Below, piece by piece: positions 7,236 through 15,690 of a stretch of 64,000 nt of DNA. Numbering within the stretch: the first letter of the stretch is position 1; the number at the start of each line of letters is the position of its first letter. Both the position numbers and the translations under genes were made by a program. The stretch is from assembly GCF_008704395.1 (NCBI RefSeq), contig NZ_CP023695.1, positions 5,642,001 through 5,706,000 of the forward strand, given 5' to 3'. The DNA comes from Streptomyces alboniger (lineage in GTDB: Bacteria; Actinomycetota; Actinomycetes; Streptomycetales; Streptomycetaceae). The notes under the pieces are model-generated. The model had not been told where the DNA came from. It saw only the letters and a program-made list of their open reading frames with translations, and searched no databases.

Positions 7236-8827
7236 GCCCGCTGCCTTCCCCGTTCCACCTCGAAGTGGTCGACGCGCTCGCCGTTCTCGGCGAGCGCGGA
7301 GACCGACAGCCTCGGGTGCGCGCCGGCGGTGACCTCCACCGCGAGGAACGAGAAGCCGGTGTAGCGCACGCGTGACCACTCGACGGTGTCGGGCGCGGGC
7401 CGCCGCGATTTCGTCCAGTAAAAGCTCGCGACGGGATCGTGGTCGTGATCGGGGACGTTGCCCTCGTAGCTGTCCTCGACCCCGGGGCCGAAGCCGTAGA
7501 GGTCCTTGCCCGCGCCGCCTGCGGTGACGTACACGATGCCGTCGCGCGTCGGATCGGTCGACGCGCCGACCGGTACGGGCCTGCCGACCTCGCCGCCCCT
7601 GATGGCGTCGGTGCGCTCGTACACGTGGTTGTGACCGTTGATCACCAGGTCCACCTGGTGCTTGGTGAACAGCGGCAGCCACGCGTCGCGCACCCCGCCG
7701 TCGGAGGCGTGCGTCGACGTCGAGTACGCGCAGTGGTGGAAGAAGACGACGATGAAGTCGATGCCCTCGTCCGCCCGCAGCTCACCGAGCCGCCCGTCGA
7801 GCCAGGCGGTCTGCTTCCCGTCCGTGTAGCCCCTGTTGGCGGGAATCTCGTACGAGACGTCGTTGGCGTCCAGCGCGACGACGCCGACGTTGCCGTACGT
7901 GAAGGAGTAGACGCCCGGCGCCTCGCGGGGGTCGAAGCCGTTCTCCGGCAGCGACCAGCGCGCCGACTGCCCGCCGTAGCCGTTCGGCGAGTACCACGCC
8001 TCCATGTCGTGGTTGCCGGTCGTGACCATCCACGGCACCGACTTCGCGACCGTCTCCGTCTGCGCGAGGAAGGTGTCCCACACGCGCGCGTCGTACGTGT
8101 CCGACTCCTTGCCGTGCCCGGTGGTGTCCGCGTAGCAGATGTCGCCCGCGTGCAGATGGAAGGAGGGGTTCTGGCCCAGGATCACCTGGTCGTTGGCGAG
8201 CGCGTGATAGCTGACGCCCTGGTCGCCGAAGGCCGTGAAGACGAACCTGTCCGCCCGCGCGGGAGCCGTCGTGAACGAACCGATCGTCGACATCCGCTCG
8301 GGCGACGCCGGGTCGAAGCCGTCGTGGCCGACGCCGTAGTAGTACGTCGTGCCGGGCTTGAGTCCGTCGAGCGCCGCGTGGAGGTAGTACTGCTCCACCG
8401 CCGGGAGCTTCTTCGACAGGGAGGGGGTGTGCAGGGCGCGCACCTCCGCCTCGATCTTCTGGCTCAGCTCCCAGGGCCTCGATCCCACGCGCACATAGGG
8501 GGACTTGACGGCGAACGGCACCTGCCAGGAGATCCGCATCTGAGTCTTCGGGTCGGCCCCGAACGCCAGGTGCCGTCCGAAGGGTGCGACCAGCTTGCCG
8601 TCGACCCGCACCCGGGCGGACGAGGCGGCCGCCACCCGCGGGGCCTCGCCGTACGCACCGCTCGAACCGCCCGCCAGCAGGCCGACGCCGCCCACCGCCC
8701 CGGCCGTGGCGAACGAACGGGCGAGCACCGTGCGGCGGGAGAGCCTCGTGCGCAGGTACTCGTGCTGCTCCGGCATGCTCATCCGCGCCGCGAGCGGCTC
8801 CGGTATGCCGACGTTGGGGGTGTCCAT
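7229..8827 (-). CDS. Tat-exported purple-acid-phosphatase-like metallophosphoesterase
   Basis: The 532-aa protein carries a Tat signal (SRRTVLARSFATAGAVGG, residues about 31-50), so it should be exported folded. A fibronectin-like N-terminal domain with the TTYYYGVGHDGFD segment precedes the dinuclear metallophosphatase core. Metal motifs in order are FGDQG, GDICYAD, GNHDMEAWY, FHHCAYST and GHNHVYERTD, as in purple acid phosphatases. It probably scavenges phosphate from esters or nucleotides outside the cell. The start is ATG at 8827; an upstream in-frame ATG would bury the signal peptide. It ends 7 bases inside the convergent small gene. Confidence 0.9.
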   Translation of the reverse strand: MDTPNVGIPEPLAARMSMPEQHEYLRTRLSRRTVLARSFATAGAVGGVGLLAGGSSGAYGEAPRVAAASSARVRVDGKLVAPFGRHLAFGADPKTQMRISWQVPFAVKSPYVRVGSRPWELSQKIEAEVRALHTPSLSKKLPAVEQYYLHAALDGLKPGTTYYYGVGHDGFDPASPERMSTIGSFTTAPARADRFVFTAFGDQGVSYHALANDQVILGQNPSFHLHAGDICYADTTGHGKESDTYDARVWDTFLAQTETVAKSVPWMVTTGNHDMEAWYSPNGYGGQSARWSLPENGFDPREAPGVYSFTYGNVGVVALDANDVSYEIPANRGYTDGKQTAWLDGRLGELRADEGIDFIVVFFHHCAYSTSTHASDGGVRDAWLPLFTKHQVDLVINGHNHVYERTDAIRGGEVGRPVPVGASTDPTRDGIVYVTAGGAGKDLYGFGPGVEDSYEGNVPDHDHDPVASFYWTKSRRPAPDTVEWSRVRYTGFSFLAVEVTAGAHPRLSVSALAENGERVDHFEVERGRQRAQ

Positions 8828-8943
8828 GACTAAAGACTTCCCAGGGGACCCCAACTGTGCCCGGGCGTACGGGTGAACAGCGGTTGACCGAGAAGCGACC
8901 GTCCGCATGCCGGACATCGCGTGTCATCCCCTGGGACGAAGAG

Positions 8944-8949
8944 TAGGCT
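8944..8949 (+). promoter_or_regulatory. -10 element of leuB, leaderless transcript
   Basis: TAGGCT ends exactly 6 nt before the leuB ATG at 8956, and no Shine-Dalgarno sequence is present. Confidence 0.5.
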
Positions 8950-8955
8950 GCCCGC

Positions 8956-10005
8956 ATGTCGGCTAGCTCTCGCATCCTCAATCTCGCAGTGATCCCCGGT
9001 GACGGCATCGGCCAGGAAGTCGTGGCCCAGGGGCTCAAGGTCCTAGGCACCGTCCTCCCGCAGGATGTGAAGCTGGAGACCACGGAGTACGACTTCGGCG
9101 CAAGGCGGTACCACGCGACCGGTGAGACCCTCACCGACGCCGACGCCGAAGCCCTCAAGCGGCACGACGCGATCCTCCTCGGCGCCATCGGCGACCCCTC
9201 GGTCCCGTCCGGTGTCCTGGAGCGCGGCTTCCTACTGAAGCTCCGCTTCCTCTTCGACCACCACGTCAACCTGCGGCCGTCGAAGCTGCTCCCGGGCGTC
9301 GCCACCCCGCTCGCCGGGCAGCCGGAGATCGACTTCATCGTCGTCCGCGAAGGGACCGAGGGCCCCTACACGGGCAACGGCGGCTCGATCCGCACCGGCA
9401 CCCCGCACGAGATCGCCACCGAGGTCTCCGTCAACACCGCCTTCGGCGTGGAGCGCGTGGTCCGTGACGCCTTCGCCCGCGCGCAGGCCCGCCCGCGCAA
9501 GAAGCTGACGCTGGTCCACAAGAACAACGTCCTGGCGTACGCCGGTCACCTCTGGACCAACGTCTTCAACCGGGTGGCCAAGGAGTTCCCCGAGGTCACC
9601 ACCGACTACCTCCACGTCGACGCCGCGACGATCTTCCTCGTCACCGACCCCGGCCGCTTCGACGTGATCGTCACCGACAACCTCTTCGGCGACATCATCA
9701 CCGACCTCGCGGCGGCCGTCTCCGGCGGCATCGGCGTCGCGGCCTCCGGGAACATCAACCCGAGCCGCGAGTTCCCGTCGATGTTCGAGCCCGTACACGG
9801 CTCGGCGCCGGACATCGCGGGCCAGGGCAAGGCCGACCCCACGGCCACCGTCCTGTCCGTCGCGCTGCTGCTGCGCCACCTCGGGTACGAGCCCGAGGCC
9901 GCCCGCATCGAGACCGCCGTCTCCGCCGACCTCGCCGAGCGCGGGGCGGGCGTCCGCACCACCGAGCAGATCGGCGACGCGCTCGCCGTACGAGTAGCGG
10001 GCTGA
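8956..10005 (+). CDS. leuB: 3-isopropylmalate dehydrogenase
   Basis: The 349-aa protein catalyses oxidative decarboxylation of 3-isopropylmalate, the third step of leucine synthesis. It shows [11 protein letters not shown] at the N-terminus, the substrate-binding arginine region ([16 protein letters not shown]), [24 protein letters not shown], and the metal-binding [16 protein letters not shown]. The [22 protein letters not shown] block is diagnostic for the isopropylmalate/isocitrate dehydrogenase family. The length and the absence of an isocitrate-type phosphorylation loop support LeuB. It has its own terminator. The leuCD genes are 45 kb downstream. Confidence 0.96.
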   Translation: MSASSRILNLAVIPGDGIGQEVVAQGLKVLGTVLPQDVKLETTEYDFGARRYHATGETLTDADAEALKRHDAILLGAIGDPSVPSGVLERGFLLKLRFLFDHHVNLRPSKLLPGVATPLAGQPEIDFIVVREGTEGPYTGNGGSIRTGTPHEIATEVSVNTAFGVERVVRDAFARAQARPRKKLTLVHKNNVLAYAGHLWTNVFNRVAKEFPEVTTDYLHVDAATIFLVTDPGRFDVIVTDNLFGDIITDLAAAVSGGIGVAASGNINPSREFPSMFEPVHGSAPDIAGQGKADPTATVLSVALLLRHLGYEPEAARIETAVSADLAERGAGVRTTEQIGDALAVRVAG

Positions 10006-10031
10006 CCCGGTAGCTCGAAGACCAGACAGCA

Positions 10032-10066
10032 GCCGCCGGGTCCCCCAGGGCACCCGGCGGCTTCTC
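10032..10066 (+). terminator. Terminator after leuB
   Basis: A perfect 10-bp stem GCCGCCGGGT/ACCCGGCGGC (10032-10041, 10052-10061) is followed by TTCT. Confidence 0.8.
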
Positions 10067-10140
10067 GTATGCGGCCCCCGGGTGTCACCATCGACCCCCG
10101 GGCCGCACTCATGCCGTTTCTTCCTCGGGACCCCGCGAGC

Positions 10141-10146
10141 GATAAT
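10141..10146 (+). promoter_or_regulatory. -10 element upstream of ilvE
   Basis: GATAAT is the best -10 match in the leuB-ilvE gap and would give a leader of about 98 nt. The leader contains a short hairpin GTACC-GCGT-GGTAC (10188-10201), and I find no convincing leader peptide. Confidence 0.45.
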
Positions 10147-10250
10147 CGAACGTGGGGCCGTGAAGACAGGGAAGCTCGGACGTCCTCGTACCGCGTGGTA
10201 CGGGCGTGAGCGCGGTCCGTCACCATCACACCGTGAAGGACAAAGCAGTC

Positions 10251-11342
10251 ATGACGACGACGCCGACCATCGAGCTCAAGCCCTCCTCGTCCCCGCTGGC
10301 CGCCGCGGAGCGCGAGGCGATCATGGCCAACCCCGGGTTCGGCCGCCACTTCACCGATCACATGGTGACGATCAAGTGGACGGAGGGCCGCGGCTGGCAC
10401 GACGGCCAGCTCGTGCCGTACGGGCCGCTGGCCCTCGACCCGGCGACGAACGTCCTGCACTACGCCCAGGAGATCTTCGAGGGCCTCAAGGCCTACCGCC
10501 GGCCCGACGGCACGGTGGCCACCTTCCGCCCCGACGCCAACGCCCGCCGCTTCCAGGCCTCCGCGCGGCGCCTCGCGATGCCCGAGCTGCCCGTCGAGAC
10601 GTTCATCGAGGCGTGCGACGTGCTGGTGCGCCAGGACAAGGAGTGGGTCCCGGCCCACGGCGGCGAGGAGTCCCTCTACCTGCGTCCCTTCATGATCGCC
10701 ACTGAGGTCGGCCTGGGCGTGAAGCCCGCGAACGAGTACCTGTTCGTCGTGATCGCCTCGCCGGCGGGGGCCTACTTCCCGGGCGGCGTCAAGCCCGTCT
10801 CCATCTGGCTCTCCGAGGACCGCGTGCGCGCCGTGCCCGGCGGCATGGGCGACGCCAAGACCGGCGGCAACTACGCCGCGTCGCTGCTCGCCCAGGCCGA
10901 GGCGGCGGCGAAGGGCTGCGACCAGGTCGCCTACCTCGACGCCGTCGAGCACAAGTGGGTCGAGGAGCTGGGCGGCATGAACCTGTACTTCGTGTACGGC
11001 AACAAGATCGTCACGCCGACGCTGACCGGTTCCCTGCTCGCGGGCATCACCCGTGACTCGCTCCTCACCGTCGCCCGCGACCTCGGGTACGAGTCCGAGG
11101 AGGGCCGCGTCTCCATCGACCAGTGGAAGGCCGACTCCGAGAACGGCACGCTCACCGAGGTCTTCGCGTGCGGCACGGCGGCCGTCATCACGCCCGTCGG
11201 CACCGTCAAGTGCAACGCGGGCGAGTGGCAGCAGAGCGGCGGGGAGCCGGGCGAGGTCACGCTGAAGCTGCGGGACGCGTTGCTGGACATCCAGCGGGGG
11301 ACGTCTGAGGACGTCCATGGCTGGATGCACGACCTCGGCTGA
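10251..11342 (+). CDS. ilvE: Branched-chain amino acid aminotransferase
   Basis: This 363-aa fold-type IV PLP enzyme makes valine, leucine and isoleucine from their 2-oxo acids with glutamate as donor. The catalytic lysine is K203 in [11 protein letters not shown]. Other signatures are [40 protein letters not shown] and [15 protein letters not shown]. The start chosen ([10 protein letters not shown]) has GAAGGA about 10 nt upstream; a GTG 45 nt earlier would add a poor N-terminus. The gene is monocistronic, lying between leuB and a pair of dispersed repeats. Confidence 0.95.
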   Translation: MTTTPTIELKPSSSPLAAAEREAIMANPGFGRHFTDHMVTIKWTEGRGWHDGQLVPYGPLALDPATNVLHYAQEIFEGLKAYRRPDGTVATFRPDANARRFQASARRLAMPELPVETFIEACDVLVRQDKEWVPAHGGEESLYLRPFMIATEVGLGVKPANEYLFVVIASPAGAYFPGGVKPVSIWLSEDRVRAVPGGMGDAKTGGNYAASLLAQAEAAAKGCDQVAYLDAVEHKWVEELGGMNLYFVYGNKIVTPTLTGSLLAGITRDSLLTVARDLGYESEEGRVSIDQWKADSENGTLTEVFACGTAAVITPVGTVKCNAGEWQQSGGEPGEVTLKLRDALLDIQRGTSEDVHGWMHDLG

Positions 11343-11419
11343 GGGCCTTCGCGTTCTGCCCGCGGGGCCGGTGGGGGGCGGGGTCTGCGCAAGTTCCTCG
11401 TTCCCCGCGGGTGCGTCGT

Positions 11420-11446
11420 GGCTGGTCGCGCAGTTCCCCGCGCCCC
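11420..11446. repeat. 27-bp dispersed intergenic repeat, copy 1
   Basis: This is an exact reverse complement of 11504-11530. Its core (GCAGTTCCCCGCGCCCC) resembles a repeat I recall seeing often between Streptomyces genes. The two copies could fold into a long hairpin around an inner stem at 11442-11467. Confidence 0.75.
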
Positions 11447-11503
11447 CAAAGCGGCTCCGCCGCTGGGGGCGCTATTAGGTGGGCGGCGCGGGAGGCTCGG
11501 TCA

Positions 11504-11530
11504 GGGGCGCGGGGAACTGCGCGACCAGCC
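11504..11530. repeat. 27-bp dispersed intergenic repeat, inverted copy 2
   Basis: It is a perfect inverted match to 11420-11446, lying between the convergent ilvE and TetR genes. The pair could act as a bidirectional terminator or as a repetitive-element hairpin. Confidence 0.75.
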
Positions 11531-11567
11531 CCCGCCGGTCCGCGGTCAAAAGTGAAGGCGAAGCCCC

Positions 11568-12203
11568 CTAACGCGCCGCGAGGGCAAGCGCTTCCGGCAC
11601 CGCGCCGCAGGCGACCCTCAGGGCATCCGCCAGGTGATCCCGCGTAGGGGCAGGCCCCTCCGTCCACACCTCCACCGCCCGGTGAAACGCCGCGACCAGC
11701 ACATCGATCGCGAGCCGCGCCCGCAGCTCGTCCTCGTCCGGCAGGGCGAACCGGCGCCGAGCCACGTCGAGCGCCGCCCGGCCGGTGCGGTCGCAGAACG
11801 CGAGTCCGTGCGCGTCCATGGACGGAGTCCGTGCCGCGAGCCGCCGGCTGAGCAGCACCCGATGAGCCCATCCCTCGGCCGGCATGCGCCCGAGCGCGGC
11901 CAGCAGCGCGTCCCGCAGTACGTCGAACAACGGCTGCCCCGGGGCCGGTTCGCAGCTCTCCAGCTCCTCCAGGAACGCCCCCCACAGATCCTGGGTGGGC
12001 GCCATCGCCACGTCCTCCTTGCTGCTGAACGTGCGGAAGAACGTCCGCTTGCTGACCTCCACCGCATCGCACAGCGCGTCGAGCGTCACGCCGTCGAAGC
12101 CGCGCTCGGTGAACAGCTCCAGGGCGGTGTCGACGAGCGCCTGCCGCGTCCGCAGCTTCTTGCGCTCCCGCAGGGGGAGCCGGTCGAGGTCCGTCGCGTC
12201 CAT
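11568..12203 (-). CDS. TetR-family transcriptional regulator
   Basis: The 211-aa protein has an N-terminal helix-turn-helix: RQALVDTALELFTERGFDGVTLDALCDAVEVSKRTFFRTFSSKEDV, residues about 19-64. A poorly conserved all-helical ligand domain follows. The ATG at 12203 is supported by a -10-like TACACT ending 6 nt upstream on the minus strand, implying a leaderless mRNA. It is divergent from a quinone-oxidoreductase-like gene, with a perfect TetR-style palindrome in between, so it probably represses itself and that gene. Confidence 0.88.
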   Translation of the reverse strand: MDATDLDRLPLRERKKLRTRQALVDTALELFTERGFDGVTLDALCDAVEVSKRTFFRTFSSKEDVAMAPTQDLWGAFLEELESCEPAPGQPLFDVLRDALLAALGRMPAEGWAHRVLLSRRLAARTPSMDAHGLAFCDRTGRAALDVARRRFALPDEDELRARLAIDVLVAAFHRAVEVWTEGPAPTRDHLADALRVACGAVPEALALAAR

Positions 12204-12258
12204 GCCGGAAGTGTAGCCCGCGACGGCCATGCGGCGGCGAATGCCCCTTGAAGGCTTA

Positions 12259-12273
12259 TGCCACTCAGTGGCA
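12259..12273. promoter_or_regulatory. TetR operator
   Basis: The perfect palindrome TGCCACT-C-AGTGGCA lies in the divergent TetR/oxidoreductase interval, 56 bp from the regulator start and 70 bp from the target start. Confidence 0.65.
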
Positions 12274-12342
12274 CTATTGCGGCGGCCGGACCCGATCGCG
12301 GTACCCCCGGCTCTCCTTGGCGTACGTCGAAAGGCAACTCCC

Positions 12343-13272
12343 ATGCGCGCACTGCTCGTTGACCATTCCGCCCCCGGCGGGCTCCGCCTCGGCGAGGCCC
12401 CCGTCCCCGAGCCGGCCCCGCACCAGGCCTTGATCCGCGTGCGCGCGACCTCCCTGAACCACGGCGAGGTGAGGTGGGGCATCGAGGGGGCGCCCGAGGG
12501 CGCGGTACTCGGCTGGGACGCGGCCGGCGTCGTCGAGCGGGCCGCCGCCGACGGCTCGGGCCCCGCGGCGGGCACCCGCGTGGTCACCCTGGCCGGTGAG
12601 GGCGGCTGGGCCGAATACCGTGTCGCCGACACCGACTGGATCGGCGTCGTGCCCGAGGACGCGGACCTGGGAGCCATCAGCACCGTGCCGGTCGCGGGCG
12701 CCAGCGCCCTGCGCGCCCTGGACCGGATCGGTCCGATCCTCGGCAGGCGCGTGCTGGTCACGGGCGCGACCGGCGGTGTCGGCCGGTACGCGGTGCAGCT
12801 CGCCCGGCACGGCGGCGCGCACGTCATCGCGGTGACCGGTGACCCCGAGGGGAAGGGGGACGCGCTCCGGGCCCTCGGCGCGCACGAGGTGATCGCCGCC
12901 CCCGAGGCGGCCGGAGCCCCGGTGGACGGCGTGGTGGACGTGATCGGGGGCGGGCAACTGGTCGACGCGTACCAGCAGTTGGGTGCGGGCGGCACCCTCG
13001 TCTCCGTCGGGCAGGCCGGCGGGGAGTCCGAGCACTTCCCGCTCAAGGCCCTCTATGGGGAGCAGGGCCGCCACGACCGCTCGATCGTCAACTTCCAGTT
13101 GCTCGGCTGCCCGGACCTCTCCCGGGACCTGACCTGGCTCGCGGAGCAGGTGGCGGCGGGCACGCTCGACCCCGGCACGTCCTGGCGGGGCCCCTGGGAC
13201 AGGGCCCCGGAGGCGATCGAGACCCTCCTCACCCGCCGCCTCCAGGGCAAGGCGATCCTGGACATCGCCTGA
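12343..13272 (+). CDS. Quinone-oxidoreductase-like MDR reductase
   Basis: The 309-aa protein opens with [26 protein letters not shown], the GroES-like domain of zinc-independent medium-chain reductases. It then shows [15 protein letters not shown] and the NADPH-binding [27 protein letters not shown]. No catalytic zinc ligands are seen. It probably reduces quinones or electrophilic ketones with NADPH. GAAAGG lies about 8 nt before the start. Control by the divergent TetR gene is likely. A fragment of the dispersed repeat follows the gene. Confidence 0.87.
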   Translation: MRALLVDHSAPGGLRLGEAPVPEPAPHQALIRVRATSLNHGEVRWGIEGAPEGAVLGWDAAGVVERAAADGSGPAAGTRVVTLAGEGGWAEYRVADTDWIGVVPEDADLGAISTVPVAGASALRALDRIGPILGRRVLVTGATGGVGRYAVQLARHGGAHVIAVTGDPEGKGDALRALGAHEVIAAPEAAGAPVDGVVDVIGGGQLVDAYQQLGAGGTLVSVGQAGGESEHFPLKALYGEQGRHDRSIVNFQLLGCPDLSRDLTWLAEQVAAGTLDPGTSWRGPWDRAPEAIETLLTRRLQGKAILDIA

Positions 13273-13313
13273 CGGGCGTCACAGCCAAGCGTGCGACGCG
13301 TGAGGTTCGGCCA

Positions 13314-13331
13314 GGGGCGCGGGGAACTGCG
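13314..13331. repeat. Partial copy (18 bp) of the dispersed repeat
   Basis: These bases are identical to the first 18 bases of 11504-11530. The copy sits between the convergent MDR and NCS1 permease genes, the same position type as the other two copies. Confidence 0.65.
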
Positions 13332-13387
13332 AGCCCGGCCACATCCCGACCCGCAGTCGCGAAGCCGGCCCCCGGGGGCACCCCGGC

Positions 13388-14815
13388 TCAGCCCGCTACC
13401 GTCTCCTCCTCCCCCAGCGGAAGCGGCGCCGCAACCACCGCACGCCGGGTCAGCGCCGCGTACGTCACGCCGCCCACCACCCCCGACAGCAGGAAACTGC
13501 AATCGACCCCGCCGGTCAGCGGCAGTAGCGGACCCTCGTACGAAGGGAGGGCGACCGAGAGCAGGCCTACCGCCGCGCCGAGCGCCCAGGAGATGGTGGC
13601 CTGGATGTTCCAGCCCGACCGGAACCAGTAGACGCCGCCCTTGGCGCGGCGGTTGAAGACCTGGAGGGCCTCCGCGTCGTACTCCCCGCGACAGCGCGCG
13701 AAGCCGATCAGCGTGATGACCGCCCAGGGGGTGCCGATGGCGGTCAGGAGCAGGACGAACGACGTCATCGCGTCCTGCGCCTCCCACGCGAAGTGCCCGA
13801 CGAATACGCAGGCGGTGGCGACCACGGCGACCGTGTAGGTGGCGCGGGCGCGCGAGGCGCGGGGCAGGATCGCGTCCAGGTCGAGACCCATGGAGTAGAG
13901 CATGAGCCCCGCGTTGCCGACCGACCCGGCGGAGGCGGCGAGCAGCAGCGGCAGCAGGTACCAGGTGGGGGAGGCGTCGACGAGGCCTCCCGCGTAGTCG
14001 AGGGCGGCACGTGCCGCGTACGCCGTGAACGTGCCGAAGAGCTGCGGAATCAGCAGCCCCGCGAGCAGGCCCGTCCAGGCCGCGCCGAGGACCGCGCGGG
14101 AGCTGTGCCGGGCCGGGGAGACGTAGCGGGTGTAGTCGCCGAGCAGGGTGATGAAGGCGATGGGACCTGAGAGGCCCGCCGCGACCAGGGCGAGCAGCCA
14201 CGTCGGCCAGAACGAGCCGAGGAGGTAGCCGCCCGCACCCGGCAGCGCGGAGGTCGTGAAGTCGGGGGCGTACGCGATGACGCCGAGGACCAGCAGCGCC
14301 GTCATGCCGAAGGCGAGGACGCGGGACAGGCGCAGCAGCACGCGGTAGCCGAAGACCGCGCCGACCACGGTGGCCGCGGCGAGCAGGGCGTAGACGACGC
14401 CGTACGAGAGCCCGTCGGCCGACAGCCCGAGCAGGCGGTGCAGGGTGCCCACCATCACGTCACCGCCGATCCAGATGGTCAGGGCGGTGTAGCCGAGCGA
14501 GAGCAGCAGGCCGACCACCGAGCCGACGAGGCGGCCCCGCACGCCGAACTGGGCTCCGGAGGAGGTGGAGAGGTTCGTCCCGGTGCGCAGGGACACCAGG
14601 GCGAGCGGCGCGGTCAGCGCCGTGCCGAGCACCGTGCCCGCCACCACCGCGCTCACCGACTCCCACCAGCCGAGGCCGAACGACACCGGCAGCCAGCCGA
14701 AGACGATCACCCCCAGGCAGAGGTTGGAGCCGATCAGGATCGACACGAGATCGCGGGGGCCGCTGGTGCGTTCCCCGTCCGGGATGGTGTCGACTCCGCG
14801 CTGTTCTATCGGCAT
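13388..14815 (-). CDS. NCS1-family permease (cytosine/purine/allantoin type)
   Basis: The 475-aa protein has about 12 hydrophobic segments, for example LVSILIGSNLCLGVIVFGWLP, ALLAAATVVGAVFGYRVLL and FVLLLTAIGTPWAVITLIGF. The SSGAQFGVRG segment is a conserved NCS1 element in the first helices. Family members import nucleobases, hydantoins or related ureido compounds with H+ or Na+. I start it at MPIEQRGVDT; an ATG at 14872 lies inside the operator region. It is divergent from a urease-like operon with two matching operators in between, so it probably imports the substrate or precursor of that pathway. Confidence 0.88.
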   Translation of the reverse strand: MPIEQRGVDTIPDGERTSGPRDLVSILIGSNLCLGVIVFGWLPVSFGLGWWESVSAVVAGTVLGTALTAPLALVSLRTGTNLSTSSGAQFGVRGRLVGSVVGLLLSLGYTALTIWIGGDVMVGTLHRLLGLSADGLSYGVVYALLAAATVVGAVFGYRVLLRLSRVLAFGMTALLVLGVIAYAPDFTTSALPGAGGYLLGSFWPTWLLALVAAGLSGPIAFITLLGDYTRYVSPARHSSRAVLGAAWTGLLAGLLIPQLFGTFTAYAARAALDYAGGLVDASPTWYLLPLLLAASAGSVGNAGLMLYSMGLDLDAILPRASRARATYTVAVVATACVFVGHFAWEAQDAMTSFVLLLTAIGTPWAVITLIGFARCRGEYDAEALQVFNRRAKGGVYWFRSGWNIQATISWALGAAVGLLSVALPSYEGPLLPLTGGVDCSFLLSGVVGGVTYAALTRRAVVAAPLPLGEEETVAG

Positions 14816-14856
14816 GGGTGCCCCTGACGCTCGCTTGGTCCCGATGGTTGCCTCAC

Positions 14857-14873
14857 TTAGAGCAGCGCTCAAT
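14857..14873. promoter_or_regulatory. Putative TetR operator 1 of the urease-like cluster
   Basis: An imperfect dyad TTAGAGC-AGC-GCTCAAT. It shares TTAGAG, the central CGCTC and the 17-bp size with operator 2 and lies nearer the permease. Confidence 0.6.
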
Positions 14874-14925
14874 GTGACCTGTGGAACCCAGCTTCGTCAA
14901 TGCTTCCCGCATGCGGAATTCGCAG

Positions 14926-14942
14926 TTAGAGTGACGCTCTAA
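14926..14942. promoter_or_regulatory. Putative TetR operator 2 of the urease-like cluster
   Basis: A perfect dyad TTAGAG-TGACG-CTCTAA ending 25 bp before the ureAB start. The distance between the centres of the two operators is 69 bp. Confidence 0.65.
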
Positions 14943-14967
14943 ATATTGGAACAGGAAGGTACGGCGC

Positions 14968-15690
14968 GTGCGACTGACGCCCACCGAACGTGACCGGCTG
15001 CTGCTCTTCGGGGCCGCCGAGCTTGCCCGGGCCCGCAAGGCGCGCGGCCTCAGACTCAACGTCCCCGAGGCGACCGCGCTGATCGCCGACACGGTCTGCG
15101 AGGCCGCCCGCGACGGCGCCCGGCTCGCCGAGGCCGTCGAGCGGGCCCGCGCCGCCCTCGGCCCGGACGACGTGCTGCCCGGCGTCGCCGACGTGGTGAC
15201 CGAGGTGCACGTGGAGGCCGTCTTCGACGACGGCTCCCGCCTCGCGGTGGTCTCCGACCCGATCGGCGCCGGCCTCGGGGGTCTCGGCGGTCTCGGCGAC
15301 GAGGCGCCGGGCGCGCTGCTGCCAGGACCCGCGCACGACGACCCCGCGCCCGCCGTGACGCTGACCGTGCGCAACACCGCCGCCGTGCCCGTCTCCGTGA
15401 CCTCGCACTTCCACTTCTTCGAGGCCAACCCCCGGCTCGACTTCGACCGCGCCGCCGCGTACGGGCTGCGCCTGGCCGTGCCCGCCGGGTCCTCCGTCCG
15501 CTTCGGGCCCGGCGAGAGCGCCGAGGTCGGGCTGCTGCCGATCGGCGGCGAGCGCATAGCCATCGGCTTCGCAGGCCTGGTCGACGGCCCGCTGGACGCG
15601 CCGGGCGCGAAGGAAGAGGCCCTGCGCCGCGCCGCCGCCTGCGGCTACCTCGGCGTACCCGAAACGACTGAGCAGGAGGTCCAGCGATGA
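14968..15690 (+). CDS. ureAB: Urease gamma-beta fusion subunit (urease-like)
   Basis: The 240-aa protein fuses a gamma domain to a beta domain. The gamma part (about 1-100) shows LTPTERDRLLLFGAAELARARKARGLRLNVPEA and EAARDG. The beta part (about 105-230) shows SVTSHFHFFEANPRLDFDR, GLRLAVPAGSSVRF and GFAGLVDGPLD. Such fusions occur in some actinobacterial and Helicobacter ureases. The start is a GTG with AGGAAGG 8 nt upstream. It overlaps ureC by 4 bp (ATGA), so the two are translationally coupled. No ureD, E, F or G accessory gene lies in this window. The partner alpha subunit is atypical, so urea should not be assumed to be the substrate. Confidence 0.87.
   Translation: MRLTPTERDRLLLFGAAELARARKARGLRLNVPEATALIADTVCEAARDGARLAEAVERARAALGPDDVLPGVADVVTEVHVEAVFDDGSRLAVVSDPIGAGLGGLGGLGDEAPGALLPGPAHDDPAPAVTLTVRNTAAVPVSVTSHFHFFEANPRLDFDRAAAYGLRLAVPAGSSVRFGPGESAEVGLLPIGGERIAIGFAGLVDGPLDAPGAKEEALRRAAACGYLGVPETTEQEVQR

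Noticed and set aside
10160..10705. Possible leader peptide upstream of ilvE starting at GTG 10160.
   Set aside because: The frame runs on into ilvE without a stop and has no branched-chain codon cluster.
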